Source: Verrucomicrobiota bacterium
GTDB taxonomy: Bacteria > Verrucomicrobiota > Verrucomicrobiia > Limisphaerales > UBA1319
Length of the DNA: 48,392 nt
Reading direction: 5' to 3'
Assembly (NCBI GenBank): GCA_022709905.1
Contig: JAKLHY010000059.1
Span: forward strand, 1 to 48,392
A program made the position numbers and the translations under genes. Below are positions 38,762-47,798 of the stretch, piece by piece. Each line of letters starts with the position of its first letter. The first letter of the stretch is position 1. The notes under the pieces were generated by a model, which was given only the letters and a program-made list of their open reading frames with translations, searched no databases and had not been told where the DNA came from.

Positions 38762-41700
38762 GGTTCACGCTTCTCTGTCTGGAACTCCACCCGGAACCGG
38801 GTTCCAGCATCGCGGTTGACCTCCACGGTCCCATCCAGCTTTTCGGCGAGCATATAGACCAATTGATGGCCTAAAGTCTTGGTCTGCCGGAGATCGAGCA
38901 AGGGAGGCAATCCTACGCCATCATCGGCCACGGTCAGCCCTATCCTGCCTTCCGCCAAAGCTTGTGTCTCCACCACGATTCGCCCGGCCCGGCCGTTCGG
39001 GAAGGCGTGCTTCAGGGAATTGGACACCAGTTCATTGACAATGAGGCCGCAAGAGACGGCGGGGTCCAGTTCCAACGAGACGTCAGCCAGATGACGTTCC
39101 AATTGGATGCCGGAGACTTTGGAGCCGTAGGAGCGGAAAAGTTGGGCGCAAATGCTTTCGATGTAGCCCGCAAAATTGACGCGGGCCAGGTTCTCCGAGC
39201 GATACAGTGTCTCATGCAGGATGGCCATCGAGCGCACCCGGTTGCCGGTTTCCTGCAGCGTGGCAAGGGCTTCTGAATTCTGGGTGCGCACGGCTTGCAG
39301 GCTCAACAGGCTGCAGACGATCTGGAGGTTGTTCTTCACGCGGTGATGCACTTCCTTGAGGAGGACAATCTTCTCTTCCAGCGAGATCTGCAATGCGTCT
39401 TCCGCCTGCTTGCGCTCGGTGATGTCGCGATCCACACCACGGAAGCCGAGCACTTCCCCCTGCGTCCCGAGGATTGGGACTGCCGTACTTTCCAGATGGC
39501 GAAAATTTCCCGTCTTGGTTCGCCAGCGCAGCACGATATTTTGCCACCCCTTCCGCGCCTCAATCCAGGCAGGCCACCGGCCATCCACGGTTTGCCGGTC
39601 TTCGGGATGCACCAAGTCCAATCCCATGCCCGCGAACTCGGCCGGCGAGTATCCCAGGATCTTCTCCACAGCCCTATTGGAATAGGTGTGGCGGCCCCTG
39701 AGATCCATCGTCCAGATCCAATCTTGGGAACTCTCCACAATGGCACTGATCATTTGCTGCTGTTCCCGCAAGGCCTCCTCCGACTGCTTTCTCTCCGTGA
39801 CGTCGATGCTGGTTCCAATGATGCGCAAGGGCCGGCCATTGGGTCCGCGCTCGAAGACACAGCCTCGAGCCTCAATCCAGATCCATCTTCCATCCTTTCG
39901 GCGGATGCGATGATCTGCGCGGTAGGTGTCGGTCTGTCCGCGAATGACCGCCTCGAACGCCGACCTCACGCGGGCGCGATCCTCTGGGTGCTCGAGGGCA
40001 GACCACTCCTCGACCGTTTTCGGAATTTCAGGGAGCGCATACCCCAGGCGAAGCATGGATTTCGGGTCCAGGGTGACCCGTCCCGTACGCAGGTCCACGT
40101 CCCAGACGCTGGCACTCGCGGCATCTAAGGCGAGGTTCAGACGCTTTTCGCTCTCGCGCAACGCGGCTTCCGCCTGCTTGCGGTTGGTGATGTCCACATC
40201 CATGCAGACGAACCCCATCCGGCCTTCTCCCATTGGCATCCCGAAGGTCGTAGCCAGCACCCAGCCGGGTGTGCCATCGCGTTTGTGAATGTGGGCCTCA
40301 TAGGGGCCAAACGGCTGGCCCGTATCTCGAATGCCCTGGAGGACGCGCATGAACTCCGCCGCCTCTTGAGGAGTATGGATGAGCGCATCAAGCCTTTTGC
40401 CCAAAACCTCGGCCGATTTCCAGCCATAAAGCGCCTCGGACGCAGGATTCCAGAAAAAGATCCGGCCCTCTTCATCGTACCACTGGACAGCGACGTTGGG
40501 CGTGTTTTGCAGGTTGGCCATCAGTTGCGCCTGGCTCAAGCGCAGCGCATCCTCGGCGCGTTTCCGTTCGGTGATGTCCCTGCAGGAAACGATCTTCGCG
40601 TCCTGGCCGCGATATTTCAACCCCCGCGATTCGGTTTCCCCCACGAAGGTGGTGCCATCCTTTCGGATGCAGGTCACCTCCATCGGTCCTTGCTCCCCAG
40701 TCTGCATCCGATGACGGATGCGCGCCTGGGATTCCGGCGTGAGCAGCATTTCGATGCCGTTGCGGCCCATGAGTTCTTCCGGGCTGTCGAATCCAAACAA
40801 GCGCGAAAAAGCCGGATTGGCATCCAGGATCACGCCTTGAGCATGGATCATAATCCCTTCCAGAGTTGCGTTTGTCAGGCTCCGGAAGCGTTCTTCGCTC
40901 TCCAGCACGGCTTTCTCAGCTTGCTTGCGCGCGCTGATATCTTCCACGACCGAGATGAAATACTTCGGTTCTCTGGAAGCATCGCGCAACAAAGACACGG
41001 TCAGTTCCACCCAAACGATGGCGCCGTCTTTGCGAAGGTATCGCTTTTCTATGGAGTAGGTCTGGATCGTGCCGTCCAACATCCGGCGCACCTCGGCGAG
41101 GTCTGCTTCCAGGTCACTCGGGTGGGTAATATCCTGAAACGTCCGGGCCAACAACTCGTCACGGCTGTAGTCCAAGATGCGGCACAACTTCTCATTCACG
41201 CGGAGGAACCTTCCATCGGGGGCGACGTGCGCGACACCTACGGCCGCCTGCTCAAAGGTCGAGCGAAATCGTTCCTCGCTCTCGCGCAGCGCCTCCTCGG
41301 CTCGTTTGCGTGCGGTGACGTCGCGGAACTGGCTCAGTAGCAGCCGGGGCTGCCCAGCCTGATCGAAAAAGGTATTGGTCACTTCAAACCAAGTTCGGTG
41401 GCCATTCCACAAGACGAGCTGGATTTCCTGCCGCGGGGAAATGTCCTGATGGACAAAGCGCGTCTGGTAGGCTTTGAGGATCGGTGGTTGGTCTTTCGCT
41501 CGATAGGCGATCGCCATGGATTGCCCGATGAGTTCTTGGCGGTCTTTCTGAACCATGCGGCAGTAGGCTTGATTAACCTGTACCATCGTGCCCTCGGCGT
41601 CCGTCATGCGCATGCCGTCCGCAGAGGTTTCCCACACCAAAGCTAGGCGGGTTTGAAGCGCCATTTCGGCTTCGATCCGTTGGCGAACTTGAGCCGTTTG

Positions 41701-44145
41701 GAATCGGACTTCTCGGCGTAGCAGGACGACCCAGACCACGCTGGCCAATGCCAAGGCCAGGAAGATGATGCCGATGGGGAGGATATATTGCGGCCGCCAC
41801 CAGGGAGGTCCCTGCAGAACCAACACATCGTCAGGATGGCGCAACTTAAGCAGGAACGCCCGAGGCACATCGCGCTCGCTCAGCTGCACGGCGCACAGTC
41901 CCGTCAGTCGGATCCGGCTGCCGGTACGCCAAACGGGAGCGGGGAGTTGCTTGCTGCCGGTTTCGAATTGCGCTTGAAAGGTGGCGGCCCCACTCTGTAC
42001 CAGGAGCGAAGGTTGGGTGGATCCGCCGGCATCATTCAGCAGGAATCCCTCCATCGTGACCAGTTCCTGGTCATAGCGTCCGAGGGGCAAGACATCTTCG
42101 GCGCGGACCAACCTGGGCGTAATCCGTTGGACACTCCGAGCGGGTCGAAAGACCGCCCCATCCAGGAATATGCCGTGGGGATCGACCCGGGGAAACCCGG
42201 AGACCTCCAGGGAATCGCCCAAGCTAAGGGTGTTGGTTTGGATCGAGACGATGCGCAGGGCACCACTCTCGTCCTGTAGGTAGAATTCCTGGCCGATAGC
42301 CACCAGGGTGACCCTACCGCGTACGCTGACTCGATGGAGTCCCAGGAGGGCCGGCGAACCCCGTCGGATGGCCGCGATGGGACGAGCTGGCACCGCGAAG
42401 GGATCTGGCGGCGCTGGCGTTAACACGTCAATGAATTCCCGGCTGGGCACACGCAATCGCAAACCCAGCAGTTGATCGCGGCTATCCAGGATTGGCGTGG
42501 AGACGCCTCGCAACCGTATCCGAGAGTCGATCCAAGAGGGGCTGGCAGTAACGGCATGATCCAGCGGCAGGGAGGCTTCGAAGTCGCCTTGACGAGTGCT
42601 GAGCTGGAGCAGGGAGATCGGCACCCCTTCGGTCGAGTGGACGACTCCCTCCAATTCGACCCAGGCGCAATCGTAGCGTTCGCTGATGAGATCCCTCAGT
42701 TCCACCTTCAGGGGGGGCGGCAAGTTGGTCACGCCCAGGATGCGTACCCGGGCTTCCACGATCATCCGCGCGATGCCTCCTGGATTGGTCAAACCTTCCA
42801 CCTCGGCCAGATGACCGGGGCGGAGTTCGGTTTGCTGAACCCTTACGAAAATGGCGCCCGTGTCATCTTGCAGAAAACAGTAAGGGTCCGTGGCGGTGGC
42901 ATACGTAATGACTCCCTGGAGCTGGACCGGTAAAGCCTGCGCTGCCTCAGCCTTGGTGAGCGCCCGGACGTCTTGGATCCGGCGCAGAACCGTCGGGGCC
43001 GAGGACCGGCGTGGGTCTCCGGCATTGGCGAGGCTTGCTGGATTTTGGGGTGGCAAGACGGCATAGGTGGCATCCTGCAAAGTGACTTCTTGGTTCCACA
43101 TCGTGGGAAAGCCGTAAACATCCAGTCGATCGTCCACCGTGATCGGTTGTTGTTCGTTGACGAAGAACACCTGGATCGAGCCGGTCGGATCACGGATCAC
43201 CGCTGCGCCGGGCTGAGAAATCCCCGGTGCCCGTTTGCGAATGACCACGCCTTGGATCCGGGTGCGGGGGGCGGACTCACCCACAGCGGAGGCGGCGATG
43301 ACCTGTCCGATGGGCACCACGGGGAATTGGGCCGGGGTGACAGCTGGTGGTTCGAGCGGGATGAGGCAAGCCAGCTCGGGCACGAACAGGGTGCTGCCGA
43401 CCACCCGATTCCCTTGGTAGTGATTGGCCCAAACCCCCTGGATTTGGAGGCGTCTTCCCAGCAGGGAATCCAGATCGACCTTGTTCGATAGCGAGTGCCG
43501 TACGGTACAGCCCAACCGGGTATTCCCGCTGAGCAATTCCAACTGAAACCGTTCTTGCTGGGGATTGAACGAACGCAGCCGGCCGGTGAATTGAACCCAT
43601 TGTGCGGAGAGTCGCTCGCGATTCACGTCGAGCCGCGTCACCACAATCGGTGTGGGTAACGGTCGTCGGCCCAGGAAGCGGAGGGTGGGCCGAGTGAGCG
43701 TGGTGATTCGGTCGTCGACGGCTGCTTGTCCCGTTAATTCTACGAAATCTCCCGGGCTAGGTTCGTTCGTGATCCCGGCAGCGGTCAGGTACATGCCGCC
43801 CGTTTTGTCCTGAAGAAATACCATGTTCCGGGAAAGATCAGCGTAGGTAACCACAGCGGTTAGACTCACGGGCACGCCGGAAGCCGCGGTTTCGGAAGGC
43901 GTCTGATATAGCTGGGAAATATTGGTGATCTGGAGCGATTCGGAGGCAGCCGTCAAGAGCAACGTTCCAAACCCAATCAGCCATCCGATTCGCCTGAGGA
44001 ACGTCCAGCGAAACCAACCCGGACGGATTGCGGAGCTCCCTGTCGAGGGACGTCTCGGGGCTTCGAGGGGCGCAGAGCCATTCACGACCGCAGCAGTCAG
44101 AAGAAAACCCCCTGGGAACAATCTTCGCCACAGGTATTTGTCCAT
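38758..44145 (-). CDS. Giant membrane sensor kinase with OB-like repeats and six PAS domains
   Basis: A 1795-residue kinase. I start at ATG 44145, 7 nt after the stop of the upstream gene; an in-frame ATG at 44217 would overlap that gene. After an N-terminal hydrophobic anchor (IGWLIGFGTLLLTAASES) comes a periplasmic region of about 700 residues with roughly seven OB-fold-like repeats, four marked FLQDKTGGMYL, VIRDPTGSIQV, FLQDDTGAIFV and FYLQDESGALRI. A transmembrane helix follows near 785-805 (ILPIGIIFLALALASVVWVV), then six PAS/PAC units separated by RDVTARK-type linkers, an HWE/HisKA_2-type dimerisation domain (LLKEVHHRVKNNLQIVCSLL) and an HATPase (LIVNELVSNSLKHAFP, VADDGVGLP). It overlaps the hybrid kinase start by GTGA. 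The ligand is unknown. Confidence 0.85.
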   Translation of the reverse strand: MDKYLWRRLFPGGFLLTAAVVNGSAPLEAPRRPSTGSSAIRPGWFRWTFLRRIGWLIGFGTLLLTAASESLQITNISQLYQTPSETAASGVPVSLTAVVTYADLSRNMVFLQDKTGGMYLTAAGITNEPSPGDFVELTGQAAVDDRITTLTRPTLRFLGRRPLPTPIVVTRLDVNRERLSAQWVQFTGRLRSFNPQQERFQLELLSGNTRLGCTVRHSLSNKVDLDSLLGRRLQIQGVWANHYQGNRVVGSTLFVPELACLIPLEPPAVTPAQFPVVPIGQVIAASAVGESAPRTRIQGVVIRKRAPGISQPGAAVIRDPTGSIQVFFVNEQQPITVDDRLDVYGFPTMWNQEVTLQDATYAVLPPQNPASLANAGDPRRSSAPTVLRRIQDVRALTKAEAAQALPVQLQGVITYATATDPYCFLQDDTGAIFVRVQQTELRPGHLAEVEGLTNPGGIARMIVEARVRILGVTNLPPPLKVELRDLISERYDCAWVELEGVVHSTEGVPISLLQLSTRQGDFEASLPLDHAVTASPSWIDSRIRLRGVSTPILDSRDQLLGLRLRVPSREFIDVLTPAPPDPFAVPARPIAAIRRGSPALLGLHRVSVRGRVTLVAIGQEFYLQDESGALRIVSIQTNTLSLGDSLEVSGFPRVDPHGIFLDGAVFRPARSVQRITPRLVRAEDVLPLGRYDQELVTMEGFLLNDAGGSTQPSLLVQSGAATFQAQFETGSKQLPAPVWRTGSRIRLTGLCAVQLSERDVPRAFLLKLRHPDDVLVLQGPPWWRPQYILPIGIIFLALALASVVWVVLLRREVRFQTAQVRQRIEAEMALQTRLALVWETSADGMRMTDAEGTMVQVNQAYCRMVQKDRQELIGQSMAIAYRAKDQPPILKAYQTRFVHQDISPRQEIQLVLWNGHRTWFEVTNTFFDQAGQPRLLLSQFRDVTARKRAEEALRESEERFRSTFEQAAVGVAHVAPDGRFLRVNEKLCRILDYSRDELLARTFQDITHPSDLEADLAEVRRMLDGTIQTYSIEKRYLRKDGAIVWVELTVSLLRDASREPKYFISVVEDISARKQAEKAVLESEERFRSLTNATLEGIMIHAQGVILDANPAFSRLFGFDSPEELMGRNGIEMLLTPESQARIRHRMQTGEQGPMEVTCIRKDGTTFVGETESRGLKYRGQDAKIVSCRDITERKRAEDALRLSQAQLMANLQNTPNVAVQWYDEEGRIFFWNPASEALYGWKSAEVLGKRLDALIHTPQEAAEFMRVLQGIRDTGQPFGPYEAHIHKRDGTPGWVLATTFGMPMGEGRMGFVCMDVDITNRKQAEAALRESEKRLNLALDAASASVWDVDLRTGRVTLDPKSMLRLGYALPEIPKTVEEWSALEHPEDRARVRSAFEAVIRGQTDTYRADHRIRRKDGRWIWIEARGCVFERGPNGRPLRIIGTSIDVTERKQSEEALREQQQMISAIVESSQDWIWTMDLRGRHTYSNRAVEKILGYSPAEFAGMGLDLVHPEDRQTVDGRWPAWIEARKGWQNIVLRWRTKTGNFRHLESTAVPILGTQGEVLGFRGVDRDITERKQAEDALQISLEEKIVLLKEVHHRVKNNLQIVCSLLSLQAVRTQNSEALATLQETGNRVRSMAILHETLYRSENLARVNFAGYIESICAQLFRSYGSKVSGIQLERHLADVSLELDPAVSCGLIVNELVSNSLKHAFPNGRAGRIVVETQALAEGRIGLTVADDGVGLPPLLDLRQTKTLGHQLVYMLAEKLDGTVEVNRDAGTRFRVEFQTEKREP

Positions 44146-44152
44146 AGGGCTC

Positions 44153-44608
44153 TTAAGGCGCTTTAAGCACAAATGACTGGGGCAACAACCCGGCATCGCA
44201 AACGATGCTGCGTCCATCCTGGAGAACCAGCAGTTGATTGGCGTAGGAGCCGTTCAGGCCCGGCACCGTGAGCACCCAATCGTGGGAGTTTATCTGGGCC
44301 GCCTCCACCCCCGGGACATAGCGCACCGCCTCGGGCACACTTGTGGCCCAGGTCCGCTGGAGATCTTCTCGCGTTACGACAGAGACTGCGGCGGCAGTGT
44401 CCGACAATGGATCTTCCTTCTTGGAAGCGGTGATGATGCGGATCTTTGACCACTGCTCGAGATCCAGCCATTCGGCGTCTGCCCGAGCGACGGTGGTGAA
44501 AACTCCCGGATGTAGTAGAATCCCGAAGCCCAACCGGAGGAAATATCCATTTAACGAAAAAGCGATCTCCCCCACCAAGAATTTCGGGTAGGCAAGGGCC
44601 GTCTGCAT
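44153..44608 (-). CDS. Stand-alone TonB-dependent receptor plug fragment
   Basis: A 151-residue protein. Residues 45-135 match the plug domain of TonB-dependent receptors: DLEQWSKIRIITASKKEDPL, DTAAAVSVVTREDLQRTWAT, VPEAVRYVPGVEAAQINSHD and NQLLVLQDGRSI. A receptor would continue into a 22-strand barrel; here the match ends after DGRSI and the frame stops at LLPQSFVLKAP. A hydrophobic N-terminal segment (LRLGFGILLHPGVFTTVARA) could be a signal peptide. It is 7 nt upstream of the giant sensor kinase and probably co-transcribed. It may be a truncated receptor gene or a retained plug domain used as a signalling partner; the sequence does not decide. The first codon is uncertain. Confidence 0.6.
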   Translation of the reverse strand: MQTALAYPKFLVGEIAFSLNGYFLRLGFGILLHPGVFTTVARADAEWLDLEQWSKIRIITASKKEDPLSDTAAAVSVVTREDLQRTWATSVPEAVRYVPGVEAAQINSHDWVLTVPGLNGSYANQLLVLQDGRSIVCDAGLLPQSFVLKAP

Positions 44609-44618
44609 GGCCGTGAAT

Positions 44619-44786
44619 CTAGGCTGGTTTCAAAACAGAGTCAACGGCGGCAAACAGTTCCTGCCGATCAAACGGCTTGGTCAGTGTTCGATGCGCACCA
44701 AGCATCTTCGCCATGGGCAGGCAATTCATTCGAACGAGCCTGCCGCCCCCCGACATCGCCGGTAAGCCAATGGGGTCAAAGCCATA
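44619..44786 (-). pseudogene. Response-regulator receiver domain, C-terminal remnant
   Basis: On the minus strand a 56-codon frame reads PAMSGGGRLVRMNCLPMAKM, then LGAHRTLTKPFDRQELFAAV, ending VDSVLKPA. The SGGGR strand, the AKMLGAHRTL helix-turn and the conserved Lys-Pro (TKPF) are the last third of a CheY-like receiver domain. The phospho-acceptor Asp part is missing; an in-frame stop lies at 44787-44789. It ends 10 bp before the TonB-plug gene start and probably belonged to the same signalling operon before the 5' side was replaced by the Rhs segment. Confidence 0.7.
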
Positions 44787-44827
44787 TTAATGACAAATAA
44801 GCCAACAAAGCGCTTGCTATAAAGCGC

Positions 44828-46633
44828 GTGACTAATCAGGTGGACGCGACGGGGACGACGCGGTATGGTTTTACGAGCGCGGGGCGGTTATCGAGCGAAG
44901 ACGGTCCTTACGCCAATGACACCGTGAGTTACAGCTACCATGCCAGTGTGCCGGGATTGCGGACGGGCTTGACCGTGCAACAGGCCGGCAGAGGCGCCTG
45001 GGCGCAGAGCGGCAGCTACGACGCCGCCCGGCGGTTGAGCGGGATCACCGCGCCGGAAGGCGGCTACGGCTATATCTACTCGGGAGCGGGAGGGTTGGTG
45101 CAGCGGGTCAACCTGCCTAACGGCGCTTATATTCAGAACACCCTGGATGCCTCCGGGCGGCTGACCGAGACGAGCCTTCGGAACAGCGGGGGAACGATCC
45201 TGAGCAAGCACGGCTACAGCTACAACCCGGCCCATCAACGGTCGACGCAGACCCGGACGGACAACAGCACGGTGACCTACACGTATGACGCGCTGGGGCA
45301 GTTGAAGAAGGCGCTGGGCAGCGGGGGGCAATCGACGGAGAACCTGGGTTACCGGTATGATCCGGCGGCGAACCTGCTGGCGCGGACCAACGGGGGAGCG
45401 GTGACCAGTTACACAGTCAACACGCTCAATCAGTTGACCAACGGTTACACCCACGATGCCAACGGAAACATGACGGTGGCCGGGACGACGACCTATGAGT
45501 ATGACGACGAGAACCAGTTGACCGTGGTGAACAATCCCGGGGCCTACCGGACGGAGTATGTGTATGACGGGCGAGGGCGATTGAGACAGCGCACTGAGAA
45601 AGGGTGGAGCGGAGGGGGATGGACGACGACGGAGACGGTGCGGTATGTGTATGACGGGATGCGGGTGGTGGAGACGCGGGGGAACGCGACAGTGCGTTAC
45701 ACGCGGGGCCTGGACTTGAGCGGGACGCTGGAAGGCGCGGGGGGGATCGGGGGGATGCTGGCCCGTACCTCGGGCGGTAGCACGGCTTATTACCATGCCG
45801 ACGGGAACGGGAACATCACAACGCTGGTAGACAGCAGCCAAGCGGTGGTTGCATCCTACCGGTATGATCCGTATGGCCGGATGCTGGGCTCGAGCGGGAC
45901 GCTGGCCAGCGCCAACATGTTCCGGTTTTCCTCCAAAGAAAACATCTACAACCGCAACCTGTATTATTACGGCTATCGGTTTTATACACCTGACCGGCAA
46001 AGATGGCCAAATAGAGACCCGTTGGGGGAAGCTTGGGGAATAAACCTGTATCAGTTCAACTACAATTCTCCTCTCAATTACGTTGATCCCAATGGTAAGA
46101 ACCCTATCGTGCTAGCAATCATTGTTGGTGCCGTTGTCAATGCGATAATGACTCCAATCAATGGCAATGCTCCAGCTCCAGGAGATCCCATATATCCCGG
46201 ATTGAGCGGTGGGGATGTTGCCGCCAATGCGCTGGGAGGTGCCATTGGGGGCGGCCTCTTCGGGGCCGCGGAAAGCATGTTTACTGGCAGGTTCACGCCG
46301 AAGCCTTGTCCGACCGGTGGACTACGGAAGGGAGCTAAAGTGTATAGGGTGTTCGGCGGCGATGCTAGGGGAGAGGGAAGTTTTTGGACAACCGTAAACC
46401 CGGAATCAGTGTATGATTTCCGCGCTGCTGCAGGATTGCCTGGAAACAACGCAGGTAATTGGGTAGCACAAGGTCGAATCACTAGCACTGTAGGTGTGAG
46501 GTACGGACCTGCTGCTCCTGGCCCCACGACTCCGCCAGGAGCGATACAGGTTCCGGAAGTTGTCTTCATTCCCGGTACTTCAGTGAATCAGGTACAGATT
46601 ATAAGCGTTTATAATGTTGCAAAGCCATTCTAA
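44828..46633 (+). CDS. Rhs/YD-repeat toxin, 5'-truncated, with variable C-terminal tip
   Basis: A 601-residue fragment from GTG 44828; a stop at 44798-44800 blocks extension. Repeats of the YxYDxxGR type fill residues 1-400 (YTYDALGQLKKAL, YRYDPAANLLART, YEYDDENQLTVV, YVYDGRGRLRQR), ending in the Rhs-core signature NRDPLGEAWGINLYQFNYNS PLNYVDPNG near residue 420. Intact Rhs proteins are much longer at the N-terminus, so the shell and secretion part is missing. After a Gly/Ala-rich segment the tip (about 500-601) reads GAKVYRVFGGDARGEGSFWT, then VNPESVYDFRAAAGLPG, then VPEVVFIPG. An Arg, Ser/Thr, Glu order is compatible with an ADP-ribosyltransferase-like toxin, but this is tentative. Base composition drops from about 46000. 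It overlaps the next gene by 20 bp. Confidence 0.75.
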   Translation: MTNQVDATGTTRYGFTSAGRLSSEDGPYANDTVSYSYHASVPGLRTGLTVQQAGRGAWAQSGSYDAARRLSGITAPEGGYGYIYSGAGGLVQRVNLPNGAYIQNTLDASGRLTETSLRNSGGTILSKHGYSYNPAHQRSTQTRTDNSTVTYTYDALGQLKKALGSGGQSTENLGYRYDPAANLLARTNGGAVTSYTVNTLNQLTNGYTHDANGNMTVAGTTTYEYDDENQLTVVNNPGAYRTEYVYDGRGRLRQRTEKGWSGGGWTTTETVRYVYDGMRVVETRGNATVRYTRGLDLSGTLEGAGGIGGMLARTSGGSTAYYHADGNGNITTLVDSSQAVVASYRYDPYGRMLGSSGTLASANMFRFSSKENIYNRNLYYYGYRFYTPDRQRWPNRDPLGEAWGINLYQFNYNSPLNYVDPNGKNPIVLAIIVGAVVNAIMTPINGNAPAPGDPIYPGLSGGDVAANALGGAIGGGLFGAAESMFTGRFTPKPCPTGGLRKGAKVYRVFGGDARGEGSFWTTVNPESVYDFRAAAGLPGNNAGNWVAQGRITSTVGVRYGPAAPGPTTPPGAIQVPEVVFIPGTSVNQVQIISVYNVAKPF

Positions 46634-47006
46634 TAGGCCTGACTATTTTTTGACGACAGTCGGCGAATTTTCGGAACTTGCTGCCCCAAGAGCCTGTTTT
46701 GTGAAAGGGCGTCTACATAATTCCACGCGAAATGATTATGCCTTGGTGGAAATTGAACCACCTTTAAGCGGTCAAGGATTTGGTATCCTGGGACAAGACA
46801 TTATTTGTTTGCTTTTATCTACAAAGATTAAAGGAGAAACCCTTTTCCCGATCCAGCAGTGGCCATCCCCAGTTTACGTAGCTCGAATACTGGATGAGTC
46901 CATTCTCGAGACATTAAGCTTTAAGGCCAATCAAGTCGAAGTAATAGCATGGGGTTTCGTGTATCCAAGCTTCGAGGAGGCGGCTAATGCTGCCAGCCAG
47001 TTTTGA
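46614..47006 (+). CDS. Probable immunity protein to the Rhs toxin
   Basis: A 130-residue protein of unknown family. It begins inside the last codons of the Rhs gene and has much lower GC than the Rhs core, the usual pattern for toxin-immunity pairs. Visible stretches: FLTTVGEFSELAAPRACFVK, YALVEIEPPLSG, and a C-terminal IAWGFVYPSFEEAANAASQF. It has no signal peptide and no membrane segment, consistent with a cytoplasmic neutralising partner. I do not recognise the fold; the assignment rests on position and composition. Confidence 0.6.
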   Translation: MLQSHSNRPDYFLTTVGEFSELAAPRACFVKGRLHNSTRNDYALVEIEPPLSGQGFGILGQDIICLLLSTKIKGETLFPIQQWPSPVYVARILDESILETLSFKANQVEVIAWGFVYPSFEEAANAASQF

Positions 47007-47382
47007 TTATATTTTTAAGTGGATAGGATTTGAGATGAAGAAACCTCAAGAAATCAAAGTCCCAGAGATTCGCTATGTGGGCGAGCAAAATGGAGAGCCA
47101 GAGCAAGATTTAAAACAACGACTTTGCCGGTTTTTTGAGCGTGATCCAAGTGTAAAGGCGGCTTATCTGGCGAGAGTTAATTATGGTCATGCACAACAGG
47201 TTGGTGTGGCGCTTTGTCTAAAAACAGTGTTCGGGCCGGACAAGGGCCTTGTAGAGAAAATTGGAGCGATATTTGCGGCAGTTTTTAATGCCAGTGAGCA
47301 CCTTGATATACTCTTTCTCGACGAATCACAGGAGAGTGATCTGCGCAAAGTGTGCAGTTCGTTCTATAATAGGCAAACGTGA
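46987..47382 (+). CDS. SseB C-terminal domain-like protein
   Basis: A 131-residue protein overlapping the preceding gene by 20 bp; MKKPQEIKVPEIRYVGEQNG at 47035 is an alternative start. The segment from EIRYVGEQNGEPEQDL through RLCRFFERDPSVKAAYLARV, GVALCLKTVFGPDKGL and HLDILFLDESQESDLRKVCS resembles the C-terminal domain of the enhanced-serine-sensitivity protein SseB. SseB-like domains recur beside polymorphic toxins, so a second immunity or accessory role is plausible but inferred. Composition is low-GC like its upstream neighbour. From 47383 to 47798 no gene is supported, only the inverted repeat below. Confidence 0.65.
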   Translation: MLPASFDYIFKWIGFEMKKPQEIKVPEIRYVGEQNGEPEQDLKQRLCRFFERDPSVKAAYLARVNYGHAQQVGVALCLKTVFGPDKGLVEKIGAIFAAVFNASEHLDILFLDESQESDLRKVCSSFYNRQT

Positions 47383-47616
47383 AAAAATTCAGCAAACGGG
47401 TAAATTGCATGTCGGAAGTTACTTTTTTCGCGCTGGCGGAAGGGCATCCAAGTCCAGAATAATCGAACGCACGCCCAACCCCTTAATCTGGTAAGGGAAT
47501 TGCGGCACACAAAAGCCGCACGGAAATTGCAGCCATGTGGCAGCCCAGCGGCACCGGTGTGGCGGAGGGTAGCACACGCTGGCATGAGAAGCGCGAAGAC
47601 CTTTCCCCGAAGTTAG

Positions 47617-47689
47617 TTTGTTGCGGCAAAGCCGGCGGTTTTCCCTCTCTCCCCTGAAAAACCGCCGGCTTTGTCCCCACCGCAACAAA
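47617..47689. repeat. Large imperfect inverted repeat
   Basis: CAAAGCCGGCGGTTTT (47627-47642) pairs exactly with AAAACCGCCGGCTTTG (47658-47673) across a 15-nt pyrimidine-rich loop. An outer arm TTTGTTGCGG (47617-47626) pairs with CCGCAACAAA (47680-47689), with a 6-nt asymmetric bulge. Total pairing is 26 bp. It lies between the SseB-like gene (plus, stop 47382) and the minus-strand gene ending at 47799, so it could act as a bidirectional terminator. It may also be a small palindromic repeat element, since neither arm is followed by a clean T-run. Confidence 0.6.
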
Positions 47690-47798
47690 ACCGGTTGGCC
47701 CCACCTCCTTGGCTTACGTTTCTTCGCGTGGTTCCCCAGGGTTTTCCCCAGGGGGGCTGTCGGCCGCGAATCCACTCTGCGCCGGGCACACCTCAGCC

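Noticed and set aside
44153..44608. Complete TonB-dependent transporter for xylan oligosaccharides
   Set aside because: Only the plug domain is coded; no beta-barrel sequence is found on either strand nearby.
44888..46000. Minus-strand open frame of 370 codons opposite the Rhs gene
   Set aside because: The regular YD repeats on the plus strand explain it; the antisense peptide is Arg/Pro/Val-rich and structureless.
44828..46000. Repetitive DNA resembling a repeat array or CRISPR
   Set aside because: The periodicity is coding: YD-type peptide repeats of an Rhs protein with degenerate DNA and no constant spacer.
47419..47775. 118-codon minus-strand frame across the large inverted repeat
   Set aside because: Its middle is the translated hairpin, it has no recognisable motif, and several other frames are open over the same stretch.
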